From positions 1-64,000 of the forward strand of contig NZ_JANFCZ010000009.1 in NCBI RefSeq assembly GCF_024391045.1: 64,000 nucleotides of DNA, written 5' to 3'. Under the pieces are notes generated by a model. The model was given only the letters and a program-made list of their open reading frames with translations, did no database searches and had not been told where the DNA came from. The translations under genes were made by a program, and so were the position numbers. Below are positions 24,073 to 32,040 of this stretch, one piece after another. Numbering within the stretch: the first letter of the stretch is position 1; every line of letters begins with the position of its first letter. Source of the stretch: Pseudarthrobacter sulfonivorans (lineage in GTDB: Bacteria; Actinomycetota; Actinomycetes; Actinomycetales; Micrococcaceae).

Positions 24073-26043
24073 TTATCTGGTGGGTACGGGGTTGAGTCGG
24101 TGCAGGAGGTCGTATTGGACTGCATGGCGAACGGGAGCGTTCGGCGCCCCGTAGCCGTCATAGGCGCCGCGGCGTTCCACCATTTCGAAGAACACGCTGC
24201 CCACGGTAGCGGTGTAGAAATGCAGGAACTCGCCGTCGGCGTCGCGGTCGTACAGGAGGTTCAGTTCCTGCAGCGTCGCCAGGAAGTCGGGATCGAGGCC
24301 GAACCGGGCCGCCAGGTCCTCGTAGTAGTTGGCCGGGATCTGCAGGAACTCCAGTCCGCGGGCCTTGCAGTCCCTGGCAGTGGACACCAGATCGCCCACC
24401 GCGAACGCGATGTGCTCCTGGTAGGTCCTCCGCGCGCCCGTTCGCGATGGATCCGCTCCGGAAGCGCCGTCCTGCTGGATCAGGGGCGCCAGGTTCAGCA
24501 CCAGCCGCACTGCCCTGTCTCCGGTGGTCATGACCTGCGAACGGACCAGCCCGGTGGGACTGGGCACCTCGGCGAAAGGTTGCGGCTCCAGCGCCAGAGC
24601 GCTCGTGTAAAACAGGACGGCCTCGTCAAAGTGCTGCCATGGCTGGGCGAGGTTGACGTGGTCGATCACGGCGGTGGCACCGGCAACCGGAACTTCCAGT
24701 CCCTCGCCGAATTCGCTGGTCCACGCGGCCGTGCCGTCGGGGCTGCCCTGGCACAGGAAGATCTCTGTGGAGTCCGGCGCGGCGAAGCCCTGGAACACTT
24801 CCTCGTTGGCCTGGCTCTTACGCGGAACCACCGGGGCCTTGAGCTGCTGCGCCCGGGCCGAGGCGATCACCGGGGAATCGACGTCGAACCCCAACGCGGC
24901 AATGGCCGGTGAGGTGTCCGCCGCGCTGTCGGAAGAAGCGGGCGCCGACTCGTTGACGATGACCCGGGCATGGCCCATGGTCCAGAGCTGCACGTCCTTG
25001 GTGCGGTGACGGCCGTTGAATTCGAAGCCGAGCTGGCCCAGGACCGTTTCCAGGCCCTTGGTGTCGGCGGCCTTGACCTCGGCAAAGTTGTAGCCGGCCG
25101 GTTCGGCCACCTGCGGGAGGGTGGCCAGTTCCATGGGATAACGACGGCGGGACGTGGCACCACTGCCACTCGCACCAATGCCGGGGGTGCCGAGGGCTCC
25201 GGCGGAGAGGGCCGGGGCGTTGGCCTCGAGCCACTTGGCGCTCTGCTCCTCCAGCCAGATGAGCGACCGCATGCCGTCCACGGCGGTGCGCTCAACATCG
25301 GACTGCCGGAAGACGTCGTTGAAGATTTCCAGCGAGACCGGGCCGCTGTACCCGGCACGGACCACGTGTCCCATGAACTTGGCCAGCTCAAACTGGCCCT
25401 CGCCGGGGAACACCCGGTAATGCCGGCTCCAGGACAGGACGTCCATGGAAAGCTTCGGGGCATCCGCCACCTGGACGAAGAAGATCTTGTCCGGGCTGAA
25501 GGCTTCGATGGGCGCTGTGTCCCAGTTGCGGGAGAGGATGTGGAAGGAGTCCAGGCAGGTGCCCAGGTTGGGGTGGTCCACGGCCTCAACCAGCCGGTGG
25601 GCGTGCTCGTAATCGCTGACGTACTTGCCCCAGGCCAGGGCCTCATAGGCAACCTTGACGCCGTGATCCCCGGCCAGGGCAGCCAGCCGGCCGAGCTGTT
25701 CCGCGCGGAGGTCGTCGCTGTCGATGCTGGCGGTGGCCACGTTGGAGCAGACCAGCACGGTGTCCATGCCCAGCCGGGCCATCAGCTTGAATTTGGCGTC
25801 GGCGCGGCGAAGGTTGGCGGCGAGGAGATCCTCGGACACGCTGTCGAAGTCGCGGAAGGGCTGGTAAAGGTCCAGCGTCAGGCCCAGGTCTGCCGCCATC
25901 TTGCGCACGTCCTCCGGGGTGAGGGGCGAGGTGACGAGGTCCTGCTCGAAGATTTCAATGCCGTCGAAACCTGCGATGGCGCAGGCCTGCATCTTTTCCT
26001 TCAGGGTGCCGGAGAGGCAAACTGTGGCGATTCCGGTGCGCAT
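24073..26043 (-). CDS. quiC: 3-dehydroshikimate dehydratase, two-domain (TIM barrel + HPPD-like)
   Basis: A 656-residue protein that turns 3-dehydroshikimate into protocatechuate. Residues 1-280 form a sugar-isomerase/AP-endonuclease-2 type TIM barrel (MRTGIATVCLSGTL, DGIEIFEQDLV, VAYEALAWGKYV, LGTCLDSFHIL, SLEIFNDVFRQ). Residues about 310-650 are a vicinal-oxygen-chelate region like 4-hydroxyphenylpyruvate dioxygenase, with DHVNLAQ, QEHIAFAV and SVFFEMVERR supplying metal-ligand positions. This architecture matches the fused QuiC/QsuB group. The ATG at 26043 overlaps the upstream dehydrogenase stop by one base, and the true protein starts there rather than further upstream. Confidence 0.92.
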   Translation of the reverse strand: MRTGIATVCLSGTLKEKMQACAIAGFDGIEIFEQDLVTSPLTPEDVRKMAADLGLTLDLYQPFRDFDSVSEDLLAANLRRADAKFKLMARLGMDTVLVCSNVATASIDSDDLRAEQLGRLAALAGDHGVKVAYEALAWGKYVSDYEHAHRLVEAVDHPNLGTCLDSFHILSRNWDTAPIEAFSPDKIFFVQVADAPKLSMDVLSWSRHYRVFPGEGQFELAKFMGHVVRAGYSGPVSLEIFNDVFRQSDVERTAVDGMRSLIWLEEQSAKWLEANAPALSAGALGTPGIGASGSGATSRRRYPMELATLPQVAEPAGYNFAEVKAADTKGLETVLGQLGFEFNGRHRTKDVQLWTMGHARVIVNESAPASSDSAADTSPAIAALGFDVDSPVIASARAQQLKAPVVPRKSQANEEVFQGFAAPDSTEIFLCQGSPDGTAAWTSEFGEGLEVPVAGATAVIDHVNLAQPWQHFDEAVLFYTSALALEPQPFAEVPSPTGLVRSQVMTTGDRAVRLVLNLAPLIQQDGASGADPSRTGARRTYQEHIAFAVGDLVSTARDCKARGLEFLQIPANYYEDLAARFGLDPDFLATLQELNLLYDRDADGEFLHFYTATVGSVFFEMVERRGAYDGYGAPNAPVRHAVQYDLLHRLNPVPTR

Positions 26044-26924
26044 CAGGCAGCCACCTCTTCCTGGGCCACGAGTTCCAGGAAGTGGCTGCGCATGCGGTCC
26101 GCGTCGGCGTCCAGGCCGGTGAAGATCCGGAACGAGTCCGCCGCCTGTCCAACGGCCATGCGGCCGCCGTCCAGGACCTGGCAGCCCTTGGCGCGGGCGC
26201 TCAGCACAAGGTCGGTCTCGATGGGCCGGTAGACGATGTCCGCCACCCAATGCCGGGCTTCGAGCAGTTCCAGGTCCAGCGGGGCGCCGGGATGAGCGGC
26301 CATGCCTACGGGTGTGCAGTGCACCAGACCGTCAGCCGGCGGCATCAGCTGCGGCAGCTCCGCCGTCGTACGCGGTGTAATGGTGCGGTCCGGGAAGAAC
26401 CCGGACAGTTCTGCGGCACGTGCCGCGCAGCGGGCGGCGTCGGTGTCCACCAGGTCCAGCACCTTCACGCCGGCGGTGAGCAGCGCGTAGGCGACGGCGG
26501 ACCCGGCGCCTCCTGCGCCGAGCTGGACCACGCGGTCCAGCCGTGCGTCCGGAAGGCCGGACGCCAGGGCGGCGGCGAAACCGGAGAAGTCGGTGTTGTG
26601 GCCGATGAAGCGGCCGTCTTCGATCACCACGGTGTTGACGGCGCCGAGCCTGCGCGCATCCGGCGAGACTTCGTCAAGGTGCTGGAGGACCAGCTGCTTG
26701 CAGGGGTGGGTGATGTTCAGTCCGTTGAAACCGAGGCTGCGGGCGGACTTAAGCAGCTCCCCGACGGCGTCGCCCGGCAATCCGAGTTCCAGCAGGTCGA
26801 TGGGGCGGTAGAGGTAGCGCAGGCCTTGGACGTCGCCTTCGCGTTCGTGCATGGGTGGAGTGAGTGACGGCGTGACGCCGTCGCCGACCAGTCCCACAAG
26901 GTAGGACTCAGTTCGATTGCTCAT
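26043..26924 (-). CDS. Quinate/shikimate dehydrogenase
   Basis: A 293-residue enzyme of the AroE/QSDH family that oxidises quinate or shikimate to the 3-dehydro compound. The substrate pocket shows TPSLTPPMHEREG, the catalytic lysine is in GLNITHPCKQLV, and GHNTDFSGFAAAL follows. The nucleotide fold is VVQLGAGGAGSAVAYAL, with DLVDTD at the second strand; the acidic residue there favours NAD+ over NADP+, as in catabolic QsuD. It is the first gene of the long catabolic operon and is coupled to the dehydratase gene. A role in quinate/shikimate use is strongly implied by context. Confidence 0.9.
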   Translation of the reverse strand: MSNRTESYLVGLVGDGVTPSLTPPMHEREGDVQGLRYLYRPIDLLELGLPGDAVGELLKSARSLGFNGLNITHPCKQLVLQHLDEVSPDARRLGAVNTVVIEDGRFIGHNTDFSGFAAALASGLPDARLDRVVQLGAGGAGSAVAYALLTAGVKVLDLVDTDAARCAARAAELSGFFPDRTITPRTTAELPQLMPPADGLVHCTPVGMAAHPGAPLDLELLEARHWVADIVYRPIETDLVLSARAKGCQVLDGGRMAVGQAADSFRIFTGLDADADRMRSHFLELVAQEEVAA

Positions 26925-27015
26925 CCGGGCAGCTCCTTTGATACGGCACCTGACGGGCGGCGGCGCACAGGGCGGACGCGGCGGGCCAGGTGATAGGGAT
27001 TACAGTACAGCAGAT

Positions 27016-27049
27016 GTTCACTTATCGCACGCTTGTTCTACATGCGAAC
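27016..27049. promoter_or_regulatory. Candidate paired operator boxes upstream of the catabolic operon
   Basis: Two 15-base boxes, GTTCACTTATCGCAC (27016-27030) and GTTCTACATGCGAAC (27035-27049), share GTTC at one end and a CG..AC pattern at the other. Their starts are 19 bp apart. The second is partly palindromic (GTTC...GAAC). They lie about 90-125 bp upstream of the operon's first start, where IclR proteins usually bind. This is inference only. Confidence 0.4.
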
Positions 27050-27063
27050 TTTTGGGGCCGTTT

Positions 27064-27933
27064 TTAGCGCTGCGGCAGCCGCGCGGCGAGCTCGGCAGCA
27101 GCGTCCTGAAGCAGGGGAACGTGCGCCAGGAGGCCTTCCATACTGAGGCGGAAAACCGGGACAGCAGTGGCGAGCGACGCAAAGGCATGGCCTTGGGCGT
27201 TGAGAAGCGGGACCGCCACCGCGCGCATCCCGTTCTCGTTTTCCTCATCCATCACGGCAAAACCCTGACGCCGAACCCGCTCCATTTCGGCGCGGAAGGC
27301 GGCGCGGTCGGTGATGGTGTGGTCGGTGAGCGGCGCCAGGTCGAGCTCCTCGATCAGGGCCTCCCGTTCCGCATCCTCGGCAAACGCCACAAGGGCCTTG
27401 CCCACCGCGGTGGCATGCAGGGCGCCCAGGTGGCCGGGGTCGCTTGTGACACGGAACGTCTGGGGGCCATCCACCTTGTTGACGGTGAGGTGGTGATGGC
27501 CGTCGCGGACGCTGAGGATGGTGGCCTCGCCGGTCTGGTCGGTGACGCGGCGAAGGATCGGAAGCGCCGTACCGGCAAAGCCGTGGTGGTTCGAGACCCG
27601 CTGGCCCAGCTGGAAGATGCGCAGGCCAAGGTGGTAGCGCCGGCCGTCCGGCTCGTAGTCCACAAAACCGTCCCGGGTGAGTGAACCCAGCAGCCGGTAG
27701 GTGGTGCTGAACGGAAGCTCGGCGCGGCGCGAGATCTCGGCGGCACTTGCACCGCGCGGCTCATCCCCCAGCAGGACCAGCAGGCTTAGTGCCTTGCCCA
27801 CCATGTCGGTGCGGTCTGCGGACCGGGCGGACTTGCCCTCGCCTGGGGCGGGGGCGGCGGCCTGGTCGGGGGCCGGGCTCGGGTCTTGCCCGCTGGAGAC
27901 GTCATTGTCGGCTGTGGTTTGGTTCACACTCAT
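27064..27933 (-). CDS. IclR-family transcriptional regulator
   Basis: A 289-residue protein. The first 40 residues are a disordered Pro/Ala/Asp-rich tail. The winged HTH follows at about 43-100 (ASAAEISRRAELPFSTTYRLLGSLTRDGFV), then the effector domain with GALHATAVGKALVAF and MRAVAVPLLNAQG. The ATG at 27933 is taken because it sits about 23 bases downstream of a readable promoter start. It lies upstream of the quinate/protocatechuate operon on the same strand and divergent from an MHS transporter. It differs clearly from the PcaR-type pair at 13 and 16 kb. Confidence 0.85.
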   Translation of the reverse strand: MSVNQTTADNDVSSGQDPSPAPDQAAAPAPGEGKSARSADRTDMVGKALSLLVLLGDEPRGASAAEISRRAELPFSTTYRLLGSLTRDGFVDYEPDGRRYHLGLRIFQLGQRVSNHHGFAGTALPILRRVTDQTGEATILSVRDGHHHLTVNKVDGPQTFRVTSDPGHLGALHATAVGKALVAFAEDAEREALIEELDLAPLTDHTITDRAAFRAEMERVRRQGFAVMDEENENGMRAVAVPLLNAQGHAFASLATAVPVFRLSMEGLLAHVPLLQDAAAELAARLPQR

Positions 27934-27962
27934 ATCTCGATGTTGCCACATTGTGAGAGCTA

Positions 27963-28014
27963 TTTCTAGATGGTGATTATTTTCTTGACAAGTGACAGTG
28001 CTCACAGCCATCAT
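27963..28014. promoter_or_regulatory. Back-to-back promoters sharing the -35 region
   Basis: On the minus strand TTGTCA (27991-27986), a 17-base spacer and TAGAAA (27968-27963) form a good promoter for the IclR gene. On the plus strand the overlapping TTGACA (27985-27990) could serve the MHS transporter, with a weak CATCAT -10 at 28009-28014. Both -35 boxes fall in the near-palindrome CTTGACAAG, so a regulator bound here would affect both genes. Confidence 0.45.
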
Positions 28015-28166
28015 TGCTGTATCGCACAAGTAGCTCCCACCATGTGGCTACTAGTCCGGGTCTTTTGAACGGACACCAGCCGCACCGCCCTCTGCCACGA
28101 CAGGCAGGTGCGGCTGCGCTTCTCCAGATCCATCCGCGACAACGTCGTCACACCAAAAGGAACTCC

Positions 28167-29486
28167 ATGAGCCAGACACTTCCGTCCGCGGAGCCGGGCA
28201 TCGTTGCCCCGGCCGGGACGCCAAAGAAAGCCGCCCTCGCCAGCTTCCTGGGCAGCGCCGTCGAGTATTACGACTTCTTCATCTTCGGTTCCGCGGCAGC
28301 GCTGATCTTCCCGACAGTCTTCTTCCCCAGCGCCGACGCGAACGCGGCCATCATGTCGTTCGCCACCTTCGGCTTTGCCTACGTGGCACGGCCCGTGGGC
28401 GCCGTCATCCTGGGCCATTTCGGGGACCGCGTGGGCCGGCAGAAGGTCCTGATGTTCACCCTGGTCCTGATGGGCGCCTCGACGTTCCTGATCGGCTGCC
28501 TTCCCGACTTCAAGACCGTAGGCTGGTGGGCTCCGGCCCTGCTGGTTCTGGCCCGGCTTTGCCAGGGCCTCTCGGCTGCAGGTGAGCAGGCCGGCGCCTC
28601 CTCGATGACGCTGGAGCACGCCCCGGACAATCGCCGCTCATTCTTCACCTCCTGGACCCTCACCGGCACCCAGGGCGGCCAAATCCTCGCAGCCCTCGTC
28701 TTCATTCCCGTCCTGGCCCTCCCGGACGAGATCAAGTACGGCATCGGCTGGCGCATCCCGTTCTGGCTCAGCGCCGTCGTCGTTGTGGTTGCGTTCTTCA
28801 TCCGCCGCACGCTGCACGAACCGCCCGCTTTCGCGGAAGCGCAGAAGACGGCCCAGATCTCGAAACTGCCTGTTGCCGATCTCCTCAAGGGCCACTGGCG
28901 CGACGTCCTGCGCGTCGTTGCCTGCGCCTTCATCGCCGCCGTTTCCACCGTGTTCGGCACCCTGGCCATCAGCTACGCCAAAACGGTGGCCGGCGTAGAC
29001 GGCACCACCACCCTGTGGCTGGTAGTGGGTGCCAACCTCGTGGCTCTGGGCACCCAGCCGCTGTTCGGCAAGCTTGCCGACCGGATCGGCCGCAAGCCGG
29101 TCTTCATCTACGGTGCAGTGGCCAGCGCAGTCCTTACCCCGCTGTTCCTGCTCAGCCTCGAGTCCGGCAGCGTGCCGCTGATGTTCGTGGCCGCCATCGG
29201 GTTCTTCTCCTTCGGCTATGCAGCCTCCAACGCGGTCTGGCCGTCGTTCTACGCCGAGATGTTCAGCACCAAGGTCCGCTTCTCCGGCTTGGCGATTGGC
29301 ACGCAGCTGGGCTTCCTGATGGCAGGCTTTGCTCCGGCCATCGTGGCTGCGATGGGCGGCATCAAGCCCGGCGGCTGGGTCCAGATCAGCATCTTCACCG
29401 CCGTGATCTGCGGTATCGCAGCGATCTCCGCCCTGACGGCCAAGGAAACCTACAAGGTACCCACCAAGCAGCTCGGCCTGAAGTAA
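28167..29486 (+). CDS. MHS-family MFS transporter
   Basis: A 439-residue 12-helix metabolite:H+ symporter, similar in layout to the one at 14.9 kb: LGSAVEYYDFFIFGSAAAL, GHFGDRVGRQKVLM, RLCQGLSAAGEQAGASSM, and a closing ETYKVPTKQLGLK. The ATG at 28167 follows AAAAGGA. It is divergent from an IclR gene and heads away from the quinate operon, so it probably imports a hydroaromatic or aromatic acid. The two MHS paralogues may divide substrates such as quinate and shikimate. A strong terminator follows 28 bp after the stop. Confidence 0.87.
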   Translation: MSQTLPSAEPGIVAPAGTPKKAALASFLGSAVEYYDFFIFGSAAALIFPTVFFPSADANAAIMSFATFGFAYVARPVGAVILGHFGDRVGRQKVLMFTLVLMGASTFLIGCLPDFKTVGWWAPALLVLARLCQGLSAAGEQAGASSMTLEHAPDNRRSFFTSWTLTGTQGGQILAALVFIPVLALPDEIKYGIGWRIPFWLSAVVVVVAFFIRRTLHEPPAFAEAQKTAQISKLPVADLLKGHWRDVLRVVACAFIAAVSTVFGTLAISYAKTVAGVDGTTTLWLVVGANLVALGTQPLFGKLADRIGRKPVFIYGAVASAVLTPLFLLSLESGSVPLMFVAAIGFFSFGYAASNAVWPSFYAEMFSTKVRFSGLAIGTQLGFLMAGFAPAIVAAMGGIKPGGWVQISIFTAVICGIAAISALTAKETYKVPTKQLGLK

Positions 29487-29513
29487 CGCACCAGCCCGGT
29501 TTTGAAACCCGAG

Positions 29514-29541
29514 AGCCCGCCATTTCTGGAAATGGCGGGCT
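29514..29541 (+). terminator. Intrinsic terminator after MHS transporter
   Basis: A perfect 13-bp stem (AGCCCGCCATTTC at 29514-29526; complement at 29529-29541) with a 2-base tip, followed by a short TTTC tail on the plus strand. It lies between the convergent transporter and DNA ligase genes. Confidence 0.85.
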
Positions 29542-29600
29542 TTCGCGTTGATAAACGGGCCAGTCCGGCAGCTGAAGCACGCCGGCGGCGGCGTGAGGCC

Positions 29601-30698
29601 CTACGGGCGTCCGGTCTCCAGCACCGACGCGAGATCGAAGTTCACCGGCTCCTCCAGCTGGGCGTACGTGCAGGATTCGGGATCCCGGTCCGGCCGCCAG
29701 CGCGAGAACTGGGCCGTGTGCCGGAAGCGCTCACCCTCCATATGGTCGTACCTGACCTCCACCACCAGTTCCGGCCTGAGGGGCACAAAGGACAGGTCCT
29801 TGCCGCCGCTCCACCGGCTGCCCTCGGCGTTGCGCGGCGTCCGCTCGCCTTCCGCCTGTTTGGCCCAGGCCCACGGGTGGTCATCGAAGTCGGTGACAAG
29901 CGGCTGGAGCTGCTCGAAGAGTTCCTGCCGCCGCTTCATCGGGAAGGCGCCGATCACCCCCACACTGGCCAGGCCGCCGTCCTCCCTGTACAGCCCGAGC
30001 AGCAGCGAACCGATGGCGTCCGGCCCGCTCTTGTGCACCCGGTAGCCGGCCACCACGCAGTCGGCCGTGCGTTCGTGCTTGATCTTGAACATCACTCGCT
30101 TGTCCGGCTGGTACGTGCCATCCAGCGGCTTGGCCACGATCCCGTCCAGGCCCGCGCCCTCGAACTGCTCGAACCATTGTTCTGCGGTGGCCACGTCCTG
30201 GGTGGCGGCGGTGAGGTGGACGGGGGACTTGCTGCCGGCGAGAGACGTTTCCAGGGCGGCCCGGCGCTCCGCGAAGGGCCTGCCGGTGTAGTCCTCATCC
30301 CCGAGCGCCAGCAAGTCAAAGGCCACGAATCTGGCTGGCGTCTGCTCGGACAGCATTTTCACCCGGCTGGCGGCGGGATGGATGCGCTGCTGCAGGGCGT
30401 CGAAGTCCAGCCGTTCGCCGGAGGCACCCACCAGGATGATTTCACCGTCCACCACACACCGCGGCGGCAGATTCTCCTTCAGGGCAATCACCAGCTCCGG
30501 AAAGTAGCGGGTCATGGGCTTCTCGTTGCGGCTGCCAATCTCCAGATCATCCCCGTCGCGGAAAATGATGGACCGGAACCCGTCCCACTTGGGTTCGAAG
30601 CTGAGGCCGCCTCCTTCGGGGACACCGCCAAAGCCGCTGACGGCCTTGGCGAGCATGGGCGGGACAGGAGGCATGACGGGGAGTTTCATAGGCAACAT
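29601..30698 (-). CDS. ATP-dependent DNA ligase (LigC-type)
   Basis: A 365-residue stand-alone ATP-dependent ligase. The adenylated lysine is in FEPKWDGFRSI (residues about 34-44), followed by the conserved motifs DGEIILVG, FVAFDLLAL, DGIVAKPLDG and VMFKIKHERTADCVVAG. An OB-fold ends the protein. There is no polymerase or nuclease domain, so it resembles mycobacterial LigC more than LigD; this fits a DNA-repair role. Two nearby ATGs (30698, 30689) could start it. It stands alone, with no Ku gene in the window. Confidence 0.9.
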   Translation of the reverse strand: MLPMKLPVMPPVPPMLAKAVSGFGGVPEGGGLSFEPKWDGFRSIIFRDGDDLEIGSRNEKPMTRYFPELVIALKENLPPRCVVDGEIILVGASGERLDFDALQQRIHPAASRVKMLSEQTPARFVAFDLLALGDEDYTGRPFAERRAALETSLAGSKSPVHLTAATQDVATAEQWFEQFEGAGLDGIVAKPLDGTYQPDKRVMFKIKHERTADCVVAGYRVHKSGPDAIGSLLLGLYREDGGLASVGVIGAFPMKRRQELFEQLQPLVTDFDDHPWAWAKQAEGERTPRNAEGSRWSGGKDLSFVPLRPELVVEVRYDHMEGERFRHTAQFSRWRPDRDPESCTYAQLEEPVNFDLASVLETGRP

Positions 30699-30728
30699 TC
30701 TTGCCCGCCGGCAGCGCCCGCGATAGGC

Positions 30729-31229
30729 CTAGGTGTAAGATCGTCGCACGTCAGGGGCCAGCAGCAGCTCAGCCTCGTGGAGTATGCCGGCTGCTGCGGC
30801 CGAATCCACCACCGCTGTCCTGCCCCGTGAGTTAAGCAGCACTTCGTGCCGCGTACCCGGCTGGCCGCCGGGGCGCGCCCCGGGAATCACGCCCTCCCGA
30901 GGTGTGGCTACAAGCTCGTGCCGGGCGAGCTCCTGGTCCTGGATGCCCACGGCGAGTGCGCTCATCAGGTCAGCATCCTCCGGTGTGGCAAGATCGCTGC
31001 CAATGAGTTGAACCAACACCTTGATCCCGGCCAGCCGGCGCGGCGGATCGGCCGCGTCCAGGGCCGAGTCGATGCCCCACTGTGCGCGCTTCCACCACTG
31101 GTCGCGCTTGTCAGCGTTCGTTTTCTGCCGGTAAGTCAGGAAGGCCACCAGGACAACGCCAAAGGTTGCCAGTGGAGCCACCGCCGCAGCGCTCAGCAGC
31201 ACCGTCCAGATCCCGCCTGCGATCTCCAT
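30729..31229 (-). CDS. Hypothetical single-pass membrane protein
   Basis: A 166-residue protein of unknown function. Residues about 6-30 (WTVLLSAAAVAPLATFGVVLVAFL) form one transmembrane helix, followed by a basic YRQKTNADKRDQWWKRAQW segment that is likely cytosolic. A second soluble region contains RRLAGIKVLVQLIGSDLATPEDADLMSALAVGI. The C-terminal part repeats Gly/Pro/Arg-rich text and ends SYT. It is a single gene with no informative partner. The 200 bp to the next gene hold no other feature I can see. Confidence 0.55.
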   Translation of the reverse strand: MEIAGGIWTVLLSAAAVAPLATFGVVLVAFLTYRQKTNADKRDQWWKRAQWGIDSALDAADPPRRLAGIKVLVQLIGSDLATPEDADLMSALAVGIQDQELARHELVATPREGVIPGARPGGQPGTRHEVLLNSRGRTAVVDSAAAAGILHEAELLLAPDVRRSYT

Positions 31230-31430
31230 GTACCAACCCTATGCGCCCGGTTCGCCGCAGTGGCTGCAATCCGGCGGCAATCCGGCCGATCAATCTGTTG
31301 CCGGTACCGAAACCGGACCGGCTCCGAGAACTAACAGGGCGATAACCATCAGGAAACCGTTCCGCAACAATGCGCCGCCACACTGGAAGTGCCGGCAAGC
31401 GCAGGCGACAGCTCCAGCCAGGAGGCCACC

Positions 31431-31667
31431 ATGTTGAAGGAAGCCAAAGCCCATGTAACCCGGGTCCGCGCCCTGGACCAGCTCCACCGCGGCGACGAAA
31501 TCGAAGCCCGGATGTCCGTGGGCCCGAACTACGACGACGTGGTAATCCGCCGTGGCAGTGTCCAGGAGACCGCCCCCGGAATCGGGATGGTGTGGATCAT
31601 GGACCGCCATACCGGCTCCAGGAAAGCCATCAGTACGGACGAATGCAGCGTGTGGCGCGTGGCCTGA
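31431..31667 (+). CDS. Small hypothetical protein (78 aa)
   Basis: A 78-residue soluble protein starting MLKEAKAHVTRVRALDQLHRGDEIEARMSVGP, with a beta-rich look and a single cysteine near the end. The ATG at 31431 is preceded by CCAGGAGGCCACC, a strong ribosome site, which supports it over an upstream in-frame ATG. I do not recognise the family. It is monocistronic and convergent with the MoaD-like gene. Confidence 0.6.
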   Translation: MLKEAKAHVTRVRALDQLHRGDEIEARMSVGPNYDDVVIRRGSVQETAPGIGMVWIMDRHTGSRKAISTDECSVWRVA

Positions 31668-31752
31668 GGCTCTGCGCCGGGCACGGGTCCATCTTCCAGG
31701 ACCGCGGCGGCGGGCGTAGTCAGCCAGGACTGCCCGCCGTCGAGGACCCCGC

Positions 31753-32040
31753 TCAGCCGCCGGCCACCGACTGGATGATCAGAACCTCCTGACCGGCGGC
31801 CACTTCGGTTTCCAGGCCGTGGAGCCTGCGCACTTCGTCGCCGTTTACGTAGATATTCACGTAGCGGCGCAGTGCCCCGGTTTCGTCCCGCAGGCGCCGG
31901 GCCAGCACCGGGTAGTCCCCCGTCACCGTTTCGAGCAACTTCCCCACAGTCACCGGCCCGTCGGCGGGCGCAGTCAGGATGGACTGCCCGCCGGCCAGAG
32001 GCTGGAGGACACTGGGCAGCACCACACTGATGTCAGGCAC
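31753..32040 (-). CDS. MoaD/ThiS-family ubiquitin-like protein
   Basis: A 95-residue beta-grasp protein ending in SVAGG; the C-terminal Gly-Gly is the tail that is adenylated and thiocarboxylated in sulfur-carrier proteins. The motif RRYVNIYVNGDEVRRLHGLETEVAAGQEVLIIQSVAGG matches MoaD-like carriers. The start is GTG 32040, which overlaps the stop of the preceding BNR-repeat gene by 8 bases, so the two are translationally coupled. No moaE, thiG or cysM lies nearby, so the sulfur acceptor is unknown. Confidence 0.8.
   Translation of the reverse strand: MPDISVVLPSVLQPLAGGQSILTAPADGPVTVGKLLETVTGDYPVLARRLRDETGALRRYVNIYVNGDEVRRLHGLETEVAAGQEVLIIQSVAGG

Noticed and set aside
24073..26250. Longer start of the dehydratase (minus strand up to 26250)
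   Set aside because: The extra 69 residues are antisense-like Arg/Gly/Pro text overlapping the quinate dehydrogenase; the ATG at 26043 overlaps its stop and begins the family-typical sequence.
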